Assembly (NCBI GenBank): GCA_029250685.1
Contig: JAQXEU010000003.1
Span: 1-64,000 of the forward strand
DNA from: Polaribacter sp.
GTDB lineage: Bacteria > Bacteroidota > Bacteroidia > Flavobacteriales > Flavobacteriaceae
Length of the DNA: 64,000 nucleotides
Reading direction: 5' to 3'
Notes under the pieces: model-generated
Database searches by the model: none
What the model was told of the DNA's origin: nothing
Seen by the model: only the letters and a program-made list of their open reading frames with translations
Part shown: positions 1 to 8,992 of the stretch, one piece after another
Numbering within the stretch: the stretch's first letter is position 1
Layout of the letters: each line of letters starts with the position of its first letter
Program-made: the position numbers and the translations under genes

Positions 1-326
1 ATTTCTCTTCTTACAATTATAAAATGACTGGAAAAGTGTTAAGACACACAGATATTTTAAAAGGGCGTTGGATAGATTTACCAAAACGAAGAAAAGTTTT
101 TACAAGTTTTATTATTGGTGGTTGGATTCTCATTCTAATCATTTTAGATATATTAATTAAGTTTTTAAATGCAATAACTTTATCTATCAACACTTTTACA
201 ACACTTGGTTTTGGAGAAATACCAATTAAAGGAATTCCAAGGTATTTAGCAGTTGTACAAGGTTTTATTGGATGGTTTATGTTAACCATATTCTCAGTAT
301 CTTTAATCTCTCAACTTTTAAATTAA
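1..326 (+). CDS. Ion channel (K+ channel-like pore region), 5' truncated by window edge
   Basis: Frame is open upstream of the ATG at 24 to the window edge; TM - TTLGFGEIP selectivity-filter-like motif - TM arrangement (cf. TVGYGD). Confidence 0.65.
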   Translation, partial: FSSYNYKMTGKVLRHTDILKGRWIDLPKRRKVFTSFIIGGWILILIILDILIKFLNAITLSINTFTTLGFGEIPIKGIPRYLAVVQGFIGWFMLTIFSVSLISQLLN

Positions 327-343
327 TTATTAATCAAACTTAT

Positions 344-916
344 ATGAAAACCAGAATCATTTTAATACTTGCATTGGCACTTACAATTACAAGTTGTAGC
401 GAAGAAATTATCAATTGCGAAATAGCAACTTCTGAAGGCACAATTTCTATTGAATTATATCCAGATAAAGCGCCAATTACAGTTGCCAACTTTTTAAAAT
501 ATGTAGATGCAGATTTGTATACAAACTCTTCTTTCTTTAGAGTTACAACGCCAGAAAACGAAGCAACTAGAGATGTTAAAATTGAAGTTATTCAGGGTGG
601 AAATGTATTAAGAGAAAATGATTTTGATCCTATTGAGATTGAAACCACCGAAAAAACAGGAATTCTACACGAAGACGGAACACTTTCTATGGCAAGAAGC
701 GAACCTAATTCTGCAACCAGTAGTTTCTTTATTTGTATCAATGCACAACCTTCTTTAGATTTTGCTGGAAAAAGAAATCCAGATGGATTTGGTTTTGCCG
801 CTTTTGGTAAAGTGACTCAAGGAATGGATTTGGTAAAGAAAATTCAGTCTGGTGAAAATAAGAATCAGCGTTTGTTAGAACCAATAGTTATCAAGTCGAT
901 TAAAAGAGTGGAGTAA
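344..916 (+). CDS. Cyclophilin-type peptidyl-prolyl cis-trans isomerase, lipoprotein
   Basis: Start moved to ATG 344 (MKTRIILILALALTITSCSEE, lipobox TSCS); cyclophilin motifs (GTISIELYPDKAPITVANFLKYV, SMARSEPNSATSSFFIC). Confidence 0.85.
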   Translation: MKTRIILILALALTITSCSEEIINCEIATSEGTISIELYPDKAPITVANFLKYVDADLYTNSSFFRVTTPENEATRDVKIEVIQGGNVLRENDFDPIEIETTEKTGILHEDGTLSMARSEPNSATSSFFICINAQPSLDFAGKRNPDGFGFAAFGKVTQGMDLVKKIQSGENKNQRLLEPIVIKSIKRVE

Positions 917-1345
917 TGATTAAATTCTTTCGTCATATACGTAAATCGCTTCTGATGAAAAACAACACATCTAAGTATTTTAAATATGCAATTGGAGAAA
1001 TTGTGTTGGTTGTTATTGGTATTTTAATTGCCTTAAGTATTAATAACTGGAATCAAAATAGATTAGACAAAATCAAATCAGAAGAATATCATCAAAGAAT
1101 TGTAGAAGACTTAGATCAATTCAATACTATTTTATATAAAGAATCAAAGAGAGCTTTACAAGTGAATAAATATTTACATGCAACAGTTCAGATATTAAAA
1201 GGTAAAGAACTCACCAAAAAAAACAAAGACACCTTAGATTTTGCGCTAAATAATTATTTAAAATGGTAGAAGTACAAGAAAGTTTAGATACTTATGAAGA
1301 GTTAAAAAGTAGCGGGCAACTAGGTTTGATTTATAATAGTCAAAT
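916..1345 (+). pseudogene. DUF6090-like membrane protein remnant, frameshifted and 3' truncated
   Basis: MIKFFRHIRKSLLMKNNTSKYFKYAIGEIVLVVIGILIALSINNWN is the typical N-terminus; ORF stops at 1269 but homologous-looking sequence (MVEVQESLDTYEELKSSGQLGLIYNSQ) continues in another frame from 1263, then ends. Confidence 0.65.
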
Positions 1346-2325
1346 TCTTGATTTACTTTTATATAATCAATTACTTGTTCTTGAAGTGTGTCCTTTTTAA
1401 AAGACATTTCGTAACTCAATTTATACTCTTTTTTAAACTCTCCTTTTGTATTAAATCCAATCAAATTTAAATCATCATTCTCAATTGTTCCTGTAACTTT
1501 AAATACATTATTAGTTTTTGTATCAATATATACTTCTCCTTCAAACACTGCAGCTTTATTGTTTTTAGGCTTAAAGTATAATACGGCAATTTTAGAATTT
1601 TTATTTTTTATTTCATCGATAACTTTAACAGTATAAAATGACTCGATATTATAACTTAAAGGAAAAATAAGGTCATCTGTGTTGGGTTGAATCGATTTTA
1701 GAATTTTAGAAAAAAGCGTGTAATTTCTATTATTGATTCCTTCTTTTTTTAGCGCATATCTTCCTTCTAATACATCCCAATCTTTTATACCAATATTGTT
1801 ATATTTAATGTCAAAAATTATTTCTGCAAACTCAGTATAGTTTTCATCATTTTTAGTTTTTTGACGGTAAAAACCTTTACTAAAACTATTGTTAAACGAT
1901 GTTTTTTTTAGTTTATTAAATGCCTTATTTGCTAACGAATAAGCATATTTAGCTTCATTATTAAGTACAACTTCACCTAAGGTTCTAACCAAAGGAATTA
2001 ACTCAATTATTAGTTTTTCTTTTTTTGAAACTACTATTTTTAATTCTTCAAAATTTAGATGAGTAAATGTTAATTCTAGTGGAAAAGAATTTGCTTTCAC
2101 AATAAACTCTCCTAACTCATTTGCAAATGTTCCTTTAGTTGAGTTCGATACTTTTACACCACAAAACGGAATTGCTTTTCCAGATGTTTTATCAATTAAT
2201 TTACCCAGAACATCAACCGAACTATTGGTTTGAGCAGCAACAATATGAACATTTAAAAACAAAAAAAAGATTAAAAAAAGTTTTAATGATATAATAAACT
2301 CTTCTTTAAATCCTCTAGTTTTCAT
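1258..2325 (-). CDS. Carboxypeptidase-like regulatory domain protein, C-terminus probably altered
   Basis: Signal peptide, then VLGKLIDKTSGKAIPFCGVKVSNSTKGTFANELGEFIVKA (CarboxypepD_reg-like). The last ~20 aa are antisense of the DUF6090 remnant. Confidence 0.7.
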   Translation of the reverse strand: MKTRGFKEEFIISLKLFLIFFLFLNVHIVAAQTNSSVDVLGKLIDKTSGKAIPFCGVKVSNSTKGTFANELGEFIVKANSFPLELTFTHLNFEELKIVVSKKEKLIIELIPLVRTLGEVVLNNEAKYAYSLANKAFNKLKKTSFNNSFSKGFYRQKTKNDENYTEFAEIIFDIKYNNIGIKDWDVLEGRYALKKEGINNRNYTLFSKILKSIQPNTDDLIFPLSYNIESFYTVKVIDEIKNKNSKIAVLYFKPKNNKAAVFEGEVYIDTKTNNVFKVTGTIENDDLNLIGFNTKGEFKKEYKLSYEMSFKKDTLQEQVIDYIKVNQEFDYYKSNLVARYFLTLHKYLNFLVLLPF

Positions 2326-2342
2326 GTTTATCTTTTTAGCAA

Positions 2343-2762
2343 TTAAGCATTCTCTCCAGTGTAAGTTACAAAGTTTCTTGGAGTTTCGTAAAGTGTAATT
2401 GAGATCTCTAAAGATGGTTTAATTTTTGCTCTTAATTTATCATAAATAACAACAGAAATGTTTTCTGCAGTCGGGTTTAAATTTTTGAATTCTGCTACTT
2501 CTACATTTAAGTTTTTATGATCAAAAGCTTCTTCAATTTCTGACTTTATCAATTTTCTTAAAATAGATAAATCCATCACAAAGCCTGTTTCTTTATCAAT
2601 TTCTCCAGTTACAGAAACTGTTAAATCATAATTATGACCATGATAATGAGGATTGCTACATTTACCAAATACTTCAGCATTTTTTTCATCAGACCATGCT
2701 GGATTAAACAATCTGTGTGCAGCATTAAAATGCGCTTTTCTATGTGCAGTAATTCTAGGCAT
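2343..2762 (-). CDS. queD: 6-carboxytetrahydropterin synthase / 6-pyruvoyl-tetrahydropterin synthase family
   Basis: FNAAHRLF...CSNPHYHGHNYDLTV...DHKNLN...PTAEN motifs. Confidence 0.9.
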   Translation of the reverse strand: MPRITAHRKAHFNAAHRLFNPAWSDEKNAEVFGKCSNPHYHGHNYDLTVSVTGEIDKETGFVMDLSILRKLIKSEIEEAFDHKNLNVEVAEFKNLNPTAENISVVIYDKLRAKIKPSLEISITLYETPRNFVTYTGENA

Positions 2763-3276
2763 TTCTTAATTTTGAATACGATTCTTTAAAAATAATTTTA
2801 AACCATTCTGTATAAATCTGTGGGTTATTTTCTATATCATCTTTTACTTCTTCTAATGTCATCCATTTAAAAGATTCAACCTCATCTTTATTGATTATCG
2901 GATTTTCATTATAACGACCAACCATTACATGATCTAATTCGTGTTCTGTTAATCCGTTATCAAAAGGTGCTTTATAAATAAAAGAAAACACTTCTTCTAA
3001 ATCACATGTAAAACCCATTTCTTCTTGTAAACGTCTTTTACCAGCTTCTAAAGAAGTTTCTCCATTTCGTTGATGTGAACAACAAGTGTTCGTCCAAAGC
3101 AAAGGCGAATGGTATTTATCTGAAGCTCTTTGTTGTAATAATAATTGTCCTTTTTCATTAAAGGTAAAAACCGAAAACGCTCTATGTAATAATGCCTTTT
3201 CATGTGCTTCCATTTTGGGCATTAATCCAATTTGGTTGTCGTTTTTATCAACTAAAATTACTTGTTCTTCAATCAT
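2755..3276 (-). CDS. idi: Isopentenyl-diphosphate Delta-isomerase
   Basis: Nudix-type IDI: LHRAFSVFTFNEKGQLLLQQRASDKYHSPLLWTNTCCSHQRNGE. Confidence 0.92.
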   Translation of the reverse strand: MIEEQVILVDKNDNQIGLMPKMEAHEKALLHRAFSVFTFNEKGQLLLQQRASDKYHSPLLWTNTCCSHQRNGETSLEAGKRRLQEEMGFTCDLEEVFSFIYKAPFDNGLTEHELDHVMVGRYNENPIINKDEVESFKWMTLEEVKDDIENNPQIYTEWFKIIFKESYSKLRNA

Positions 3277-3299
3277 AAAACAAATGTAGTAAAATCAAT

Positions 3300-3307
3300 T
3301 ATCTTTG
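3300..3307 (+). promoter_or_regulatory. Bacteroidetes -7 box (TATCTTTG) upstream of PPIase 3334
   Basis: Matches TAnnTTTG, 27 bp upstream of ATG; -33 element not clear. Confidence 0.5.
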
Positions 3308-3333
3308 CAATTATTAAATAAGTCATTTTAAAA

Positions 3334-4020
3334 ATGAAGCTATCAAGATTATTTATTGTTTTACTATTGCTTACAACAGTAATTGGTTGTGATGCTAAAA
3401 AAGAAAAACAACTCATTTTACCTCAAACAAAACCAGCTAAAAAACTGATCAAAAAAGCAGAAAAAAGTTGGGATAGTTTACATAAAAATAATGTTGACGT
3501 ATTTTTTACCGAATATGAAAAAACGAACAAGGAAACAAAAGTCATTATTAAAACTGATTACGGAAACATCAAATTACGTTTATACAACAATACGCCAATC
3601 CATAGGGCCAACTTTATTTTCTTAACTAAAATTAAATATTTTGATAAAACAGTTTTTTACAGAATTGCAAAAAATTTTGTAATTCAAGGCGGTAATTCTG
3701 ATGGATACGATGCTATGAAACATCGTTACAAATATGGTAATTACTTAATGCAACCAGAATTTAGAACCAATAGAAAACATAAATACGGCGCTTTAGCGGC
3801 AGCAAGAGAATGGGAGAATAATCCTGATAAACTTTCTAGTCCGTTTGAATTTTACATTGTTCAAAGTAGAAAAGGAGCACATCATTTAAACAACGAACAC
3901 ACTGTTTTTGGTGAAGTAATTTCTGGCTGGGAAACCATGGATAAAATTGCTCAATTAAAAACAGATGTTAAAGAATGGCCACTGGTTGATGTAAATATGA
4001 AAGTTGAAATAATTCAATAA
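3334..4020 (+). CDS. Cyclophilin-type peptidyl-prolyl cis-trans isomerase, lipoprotein
   Basis: Lipobox VIGC; KTDYGNIKLRLYNNTPIHRANFIFLTK, FYRIAKNFVIQGGNSDG, HTVFGEVISGWETMDKI. Confidence 0.88.
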   Translation: MKLSRLFIVLLLLTTVIGCDAKKEKQLILPQTKPAKKLIKKAEKSWDSLHKNNVDVFFTEYEKTNKETKVIIKTDYGNIKLRLYNNTPIHRANFIFLTKIKYFDKTVFYRIAKNFVIQGGNSDGYDAMKHRYKYGNYLMQPEFRTNRKHKYGALAAAREWENNPDKLSSPFEFYIVQSRKGAHHLNNEHTVFGEVISGWETMDKIAQLKTDVKEWPLVDVNMKVEIIQ

Positions 4021-5223
4021 TTAAAATCCATTGAGATTAAATTTCACTGTTTTTATTTGGTTCTTTTTATCGTTTGAAATTGTCCAAACTATATAAGCTT
4101 CATTATTTAAAATCTCTAACTGAGGAACTCCTGTGCTTCTACTTGCATTTATTTCTGAGATTGTAAAAGTTTTAGAAACTTCGCCAGAAACAGATACTTT
4201 TTTACATCTTAAATAGGTTTTCATTTCGTCAGATTCCATATAAGTAACCAACACTTCTTTTTCATTAATAAATGCAACATCTACTCTTCCGATAGCTGCA
4301 ACATCATTTAACACAATTGGTTCTTTAAAATTTACTTTAGAGTCTGTAGAAAAAGCCAATTTCACTTTCGGGTTTCCGTTTGCTGCAGTAAACCAAGAAA
4401 CTGCAATTGTTTTGTTATTAGCAACTACTTTTGGTCCATTCACTGGACAGCCATTTATTTTCCAATTGTCTTTAAAAACTGCTTTAGGCTCGTTCCAAAC
4501 ACCATTAATCTGTTCTGAATAATAGATATCTCTAATTTCTGTATTACTTCTATCTCTATATACAATTAAAGGGCCATTTTCTGTTGCAGTAATTGAAGTT
4601 TGACAACAATCGCAAGTTCTTCCATCTAATTGCACTTCATTAAAAACTGTTCCATCTTTAGACACCTCTGCCGTTCTAATTGTCATAGCTTTATGATGAC
4701 TTTCTTTCATTTCCATTACCGTATTTCTTCCATCTAGCCATGTAATAAAGAAACCTTCTGTTGTATTGGGAATAATACTAACAAAACCATGTTCTGCTTT
4801 CACTCCATCGGTATTCAATAGAAAGTTTTTCTTTACAATTTCACCATTCAGTTGTTGCAAATTCAAAACAACATCATATGTGTAAGTTCCTGCTGCAGAC
4901 TTTTTTAGATGACTCGTTAATAGCAAGTCTCCATTAGTTGCATTTGCAGGAAAATCTGCCCAATTTACAAACCAATCATTACCAGAAGTAATTTTTGTTG
5001 GTGCACTCCATGCATCGTTTTCTAACTGTGTATAAAACAGTGTTGCTTCCTTTCCTCTAATTGAATTGACCCAAGACAAAGACAGTTTTCCGTTTTGAGC
5101 AACTAAATTTGGTTCTGCATTATTGATTCCAAAATCAAACGGAATTTCAATTATTTTTATTTCTTTTTTTGAGCAAGAACCAAATAGGAAAATAATGGTT
5201 AAAACATATAGTAGTCTTTTCAT
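4021..5223 (-). CDS. BNR/sialidase-like beta-propeller lipoprotein
   Basis: Lipobox FGSC; repeated sialidase-like blades (FFITWLDGRNT..., PLIVYRDRS..IRDIYYSE); conserved-looking RTCDCCQTSI. Confidence 0.65.
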   Translation of the reverse strand: MKRLLYVLTIIFLFGSCSKKEIKIIEIPFDFGINNAEPNLVAQNGKLSLSWVNSIRGKEATLFYTQLENDAWSAPTKITSGNDWFVNWADFPANATNGDLLLTSHLKKSAAGTYTYDVVLNLQQLNGEIVKKNFLLNTDGVKAEHGFVSIIPNTTEGFFITWLDGRNTVMEMKESHHKAMTIRTAEVSKDGTVFNEVQLDGRTCDCCQTSITATENGPLIVYRDRSNTEIRDIYYSEQINGVWNEPKAVFKDNWKINGCPVNGPKVVANNKTIAVSWFTAANGNPKVKLAFSTDSKVNFKEPIVLNDVAAIGRVDVAFINEKEVLVTYMESDEMKTYLRCKKVSVSGEVSKTFTISEINASRSTGVPQLEILNNEAYIVWTISNDKKNQIKTVKFNLNGF

Positions 5224-5224
5224 T

Positions 5225-5701
5225 TTATAATTCTTTTAATTGGGTAATCATTTCTTTACTGCTCCATTTAGTTGCGCCAATAATTTCTTTTACTTTCTTT
5301 CCTTTTTCATTAAAGATAAAAGTAGTTGGCATGGCGTAAATTCCGATATTAGATAATGATTCTGGCGATCTTAAAAATGTAAAATCATAATTAAATTTAC
5401 CTTTAAACTCTTGTATTTGTTCTTTAGATTCATCAGAAACTAATATAAAAACATAGTTATCTTTTGATAAAATTTCTTGTGCCTCTAATAAATCTGGCAT
5501 TTCGTGTATACAAGGCGCACACCAAGTTGCCCAATAATTAACTAACACTTTCTTCCCTTTTAAATTAGAAACATCAAAGGGTGTTTCGTTTAAACCGACT
5601 AGGTTCTCCAGATTATTTAACATATTAGAAACTTTAGAGCTTTGAGAATCTTTACAGCTAAAAACAGTTATAAAAGTGATGATAAAGAGTACTTTTTTCA
5701 T
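5225..5701 (-). CDS. TlpA-like thioredoxin-fold lipoprotein
   Basis: LKGKKVLVNYWATWCAPCIHEMPDL (WCxPC) and cis-Pro region MPTTFIFNEKGK. Confidence 0.88.
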   Translation of the reverse strand: MKKVLFIITFITVFSCKDSQSSKVSNMLNNLENLVGLNETPFDVSNLKGKKVLVNYWATWCAPCIHEMPDLLEAQEILSKDNYVFILVSDESKEQIQEFKGKFNYDFTFLRSPESLSNIGIYAMPTTFIFNEKGKKVKEIIGATKWSSKEMITQLKEL

Positions 5702-5803
5702 GCTACTAATTTAAAGACAAAAAATCGATTTATAAACTCTTTTAAGAGTTAAAATAACATTCGATTTTTAGGCGTCACGTTTAAAAAATCATAGAATAAA
5801 ACG

Positions 5804-5811
5804 TACATTTG
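5804..5811 (+). promoter_or_regulatory. Bacteroidetes -7 box (TACATTTG) upstream of prfC
   Basis: Matches TAnnTTTG, 18 bp upstream of ATG 5829. Confidence 0.5.
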
Positions 5812-5828
5812 CACCTCAAATTTTGTAG

Positions 5829-7418
5829 ATGAGTTTTTTAAAAGAAATACAACGTAGAAGAACATTTGGTATCATTTCGCATCCAGATGCGGGAAAAACA
5901 ACACTAACAGAAAAATTATTATTGTTTGGAGGCGCAATTAAAGAAGCTGGGGCTGTAAAAAATAATAAAATCAAAAAAGGAGCTACTTCAGATTTCATGG
6001 AAATTGAACGTCAACGTGGAATTTCTGTTGCCACCTCTGTATTGGCTTTTATCTACAATGACAAAAAAATAAATATTCTTGACACACCAGGTCACAAAGA
6101 TTTTGCTGAAGATACATTTAGAACATTAACCGCTGTAGATAGTGTTATTGTTGTAATTGATGTTGCAAAAGGAGTAGAACCTCAAACTGAGAAATTAGTT
6201 GAAGTTTGTAGAATGCGTAATATTCCAATGTTGGTTTTTATCAACAAATTGGATAGAGAAGGAAAAGATGCTTTTGACTTATTAGATGAAGTTGAACAAA
6301 AATTAGGATTGCGAGTAACTCCTATGAGTTTTCCAATCGGAATGGGCTATGACTTTAAAGGAATCTATAATATTTGGGAAAAAAAATTAAATCTTTTTTC
6401 AGGTGATAATAAAACAACTATTTCTAAAGGATTAGAATTTGATGATTTATCAAATCCTGAGTTAGATAAAATTGTTGGAGAAACAGCAGCAGAAACTTTA
6501 CGCGAAGAAATAGAACTGATTAGTGAGGTATATCCTGAGTTTAATAAAGAAGAATATTTAGAAGGGAAATTGCAACCCGTCTTTTTTGGCTCGGCTTTAA
6601 ATAATTTTGGAGTTAAAGAATTGTTAGATGCTTTTATTGAGATAGCACCTACTCCACAACCTAAAAAAGCAGAAGAGCGTTTAGTAGATTCTAAAGAAGA
6701 AAAATTAACTGGTTTTGTTTTTAAGATTCATGCAAATATGGATCCTAAGCACAGAGATAGATTGGCTTTTGTAAAAATTGTTTCTGGAACTTTTAAAAGA
6801 AATGCACCATATCTACACGTTAGAAATGGTAAAAAAGTAAAATTCTCTAGTCCAAATGCTTTTTTCGCAGAAAAGAAAGAAATTGTAGATGAATCATTTC
6901 CTGGTGATATTGTTGGTTTACATGATACTGGAAACTTCAAAATTGGTGACACTCTAACTGAAGGAGAAATTTTAAATTTCAAAGGAATTCCGAGTTTTTC
7001 TCCAGAACATTTCCGTTATGTAAATAATGCAGATCCGATGAAAACAAAACAATTATTCAAAGGATTGGATCAATTAATGGATGAAGGAGTTGCACAATTA
7101 TTTACGTTAGATATGAACGGGCGTAAAATTGTTGGAACCGTTGGCGCTTTACAATACGAAGTTATTCAATATCGCTTAGAACACGAGTACGGAGCAAAAT
7201 GTTCTTATGAGAACTTACAAGTGCACAAAGCATGTTGGGTAGAAGCTGAAGATGAAAAAAGCGAAGAATTCAAAGAGTTTAAACGTGTTAAGCAACGTTA
7301 TTTAGCAAAAGACAAACAAGGACAGTTGGTGTTTTTAGCTGATTCTGCTTTTACTATTCAAATGACACAAAGTAAATATCCAACAGTAAAACTTCATTTT
7401 GTTAGTGAATTTAAATAG
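5829..7418 (+). CDS. prfC: Peptide chain release factor 3
   Basis: Translational GTPase: RRRTFGIISHPDAGKTTLTEKLLLFGGAIKEAGAVK; RF3-length and C-terminus. Confidence 0.95.
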   Translation: MSFLKEIQRRRTFGIISHPDAGKTTLTEKLLLFGGAIKEAGAVKNNKIKKGATSDFMEIERQRGISVATSVLAFIYNDKKINILDTPGHKDFAEDTFRTLTAVDSVIVVIDVAKGVEPQTEKLVEVCRMRNIPMLVFINKLDREGKDAFDLLDEVEQKLGLRVTPMSFPIGMGYDFKGIYNIWEKKLNLFSGDNKTTISKGLEFDDLSNPELDKIVGETAAETLREEIELISEVYPEFNKEEYLEGKLQPVFFGSALNNFGVKELLDAFIEIAPTPQPKKAEERLVDSKEEKLTGFVFKIHANMDPKHRDRLAFVKIVSGTFKRNAPYLHVRNGKKVKFSSPNAFFAEKKEIVDESFPGDIVGLHDTGNFKIGDTLTEGEILNFKGIPSFSPEHFRYVNNADPMKTKQLFKGLDQLMDEGVAQLFTLDMNGRKIVGTVGALQYEVIQYRLEHEYGAKCSYENLQVHKACWVEAEDEKSEEFKEFKRVKQRYLAKDKQGQLVFLADSAFTIQMTQSKYPTVKLHFVSEFK

Positions 7419-7425
7419 GCTAAAT

Positions 7426-8964
7426 ATGAAGAAGATTGTAATTCTATTTACTTTGATCTTTACTTTCAGCATTTTCGCACAAGAGAAAGAGAACATTACA
7501 AATTTAAAAGGAACAGAATTAAAAAATTCTATCAGATTAAATTTTATACCTGTTCAAATGCCTACAGATTTTGATCCAAATCTAAAATCTACTATGGGAA
7601 TGATGGGATTACATTATAGAGTTCCAATTAATAATTGGCTGTATGGTGGAATCGGAATGTATGCTGCAATCACAGGAGATCAAGGCGGTTTATTTACTTT
7701 AGGAGCTGAATTAGGTGTCCATAAAAAAATATATAACAACTTTTATTTTGATGCCAATTTTCATTTTGGTGGCGGAGGCGGATATCGATATTTGATTAAT
7801 GATGGCGCTTATATAAATCCTAACATTGGAATTAACTACAAACAAGAAAAATACAATTTAGGAATTCAGTTTAGCCATGTAATTTTTTATACAGGAGAAA
7901 TTAAAAGTAATTCAGTTTCATTTTTTGTTGAAATTCCAAGTACAATTAGATTCACAAAATATGAGAATGCCCAAGAAGAGTTTATTGCTTCAAATTTATC
8001 AGACACTGAATTCTGGAAAAAACCAGTTGTAAAAAATGTACAACAAGTACGTTTTGATTTCTTTAAGCCGCTAGGAAACTCTAGAAAAGACAATGCAAAC
8101 AATCAAGAACCGATATCAGAGACTTTATATGTATTAGGTTTTGAATATCAAAAATACATTAGTGACAACACCTTTTTATATGCACATGTAGATGCAATTT
8201 ATAAAGGTTTACGTGCTGGATTTATGGATTTATTTTTCGGAGTTGGTTATCATCCCTATCAAACAGAAAAAATAAATTTATTTACAAAAGTAGGAATTGG
8301 TGCTGCAGGAGGAAGAGTTGCTCCTGAAGGCGGATTGATGATATATCCAAACGCAGGAATTGATGTAAAGCTTTCAGAAAAATTAGCTTTCAGTTCTCAT
8401 GTTGGATATTTTAGAGCAATTGCCGGAGATTTAGAGGCCTTAACTTACGGAGTTGGTTTAAAGTATTACGGATTTAATGGAGGAACAGAAAATTATAGTT
8501 CTTTTAAAACACAAGGAATTAGAATTAGTTTTCAAAATCAAACGTACTTAGATGTTTTAAAAACGGATAGTCCAAATGTAGATTTACAATTGCTTGGAAT
8601 GCAAATTAATTATGATATCAACAACACTTTTTATTTAATTGGTGAAGCAAGTTTTGCATATGATGGTAAATCAGGAGGCTATGCTCACGGAATGGCCGGT
8701 TTAGGAATTTACAGTCCATATTTTTTAAATAAAAAAGTAAGAGCACATTTAGAATTAATGGCTGGAGCTGCTGGTGGTGCTGGAGTTGACACTGGTGAGG
8801 GAGTCGTTGCTAGACCAACAATAGGATTGAGTTATAAACTAACAAATGCTGTATCTTTGCAGTCGTCAATCGGAAAATTAATAACCCCTTTTGGGGATTT
8901 AAAATCAACAAATATAAATATTGGGCTAAGTTTTGGCTTAGCCACTTTATCCGCAAGAAAATAA
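7426..8964 (+). CDS. Secreted/outer-membrane protein with three-fold internal repeat, unknown function
   Basis: Start moved to MKKIVILFTLIFTFSIFAQ; signal peptide; three GG-rich beta-strand modules visible by eye. Confidence 0.6.
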   Translation: MKKIVILFTLIFTFSIFAQEKENITNLKGTELKNSIRLNFIPVQMPTDFDPNLKSTMGMMGLHYRVPINNWLYGGIGMYAAITGDQGGLFTLGAELGVHKKIYNNFYFDANFHFGGGGGYRYLINDGAYINPNIGINYKQEKYNLGIQFSHVIFYTGEIKSNSVSFFVEIPSTIRFTKYENAQEEFIASNLSDTEFWKKPVVKNVQQVRFDFFKPLGNSRKDNANNQEPISETLYVLGFEYQKYISDNTFLYAHVDAIYKGLRAGFMDLFFGVGYHPYQTEKINLFTKVGIGAAGGRVAPEGGLMIYPNAGIDVKLSEKLAFSSHVGYFRAIAGDLEALTYGVGLKYYGFNGGTENYSSFKTQGIRISFQNQTYLDVLKTDSPNVDLQLLGMQINYDINNTFYLIGEASFAYDGKSGGYAHGMAGLGIYSPYFLNKKVRAHLELMAGAAGGAGVDTGEGVVARPTIGLSYKLTNAVSLQSSIGKLITPFGDLKSTNINIGLSFGLATLSARK

Positions 8965-8992
8965 TAGAAATACAAGAATAAATAATACAATT

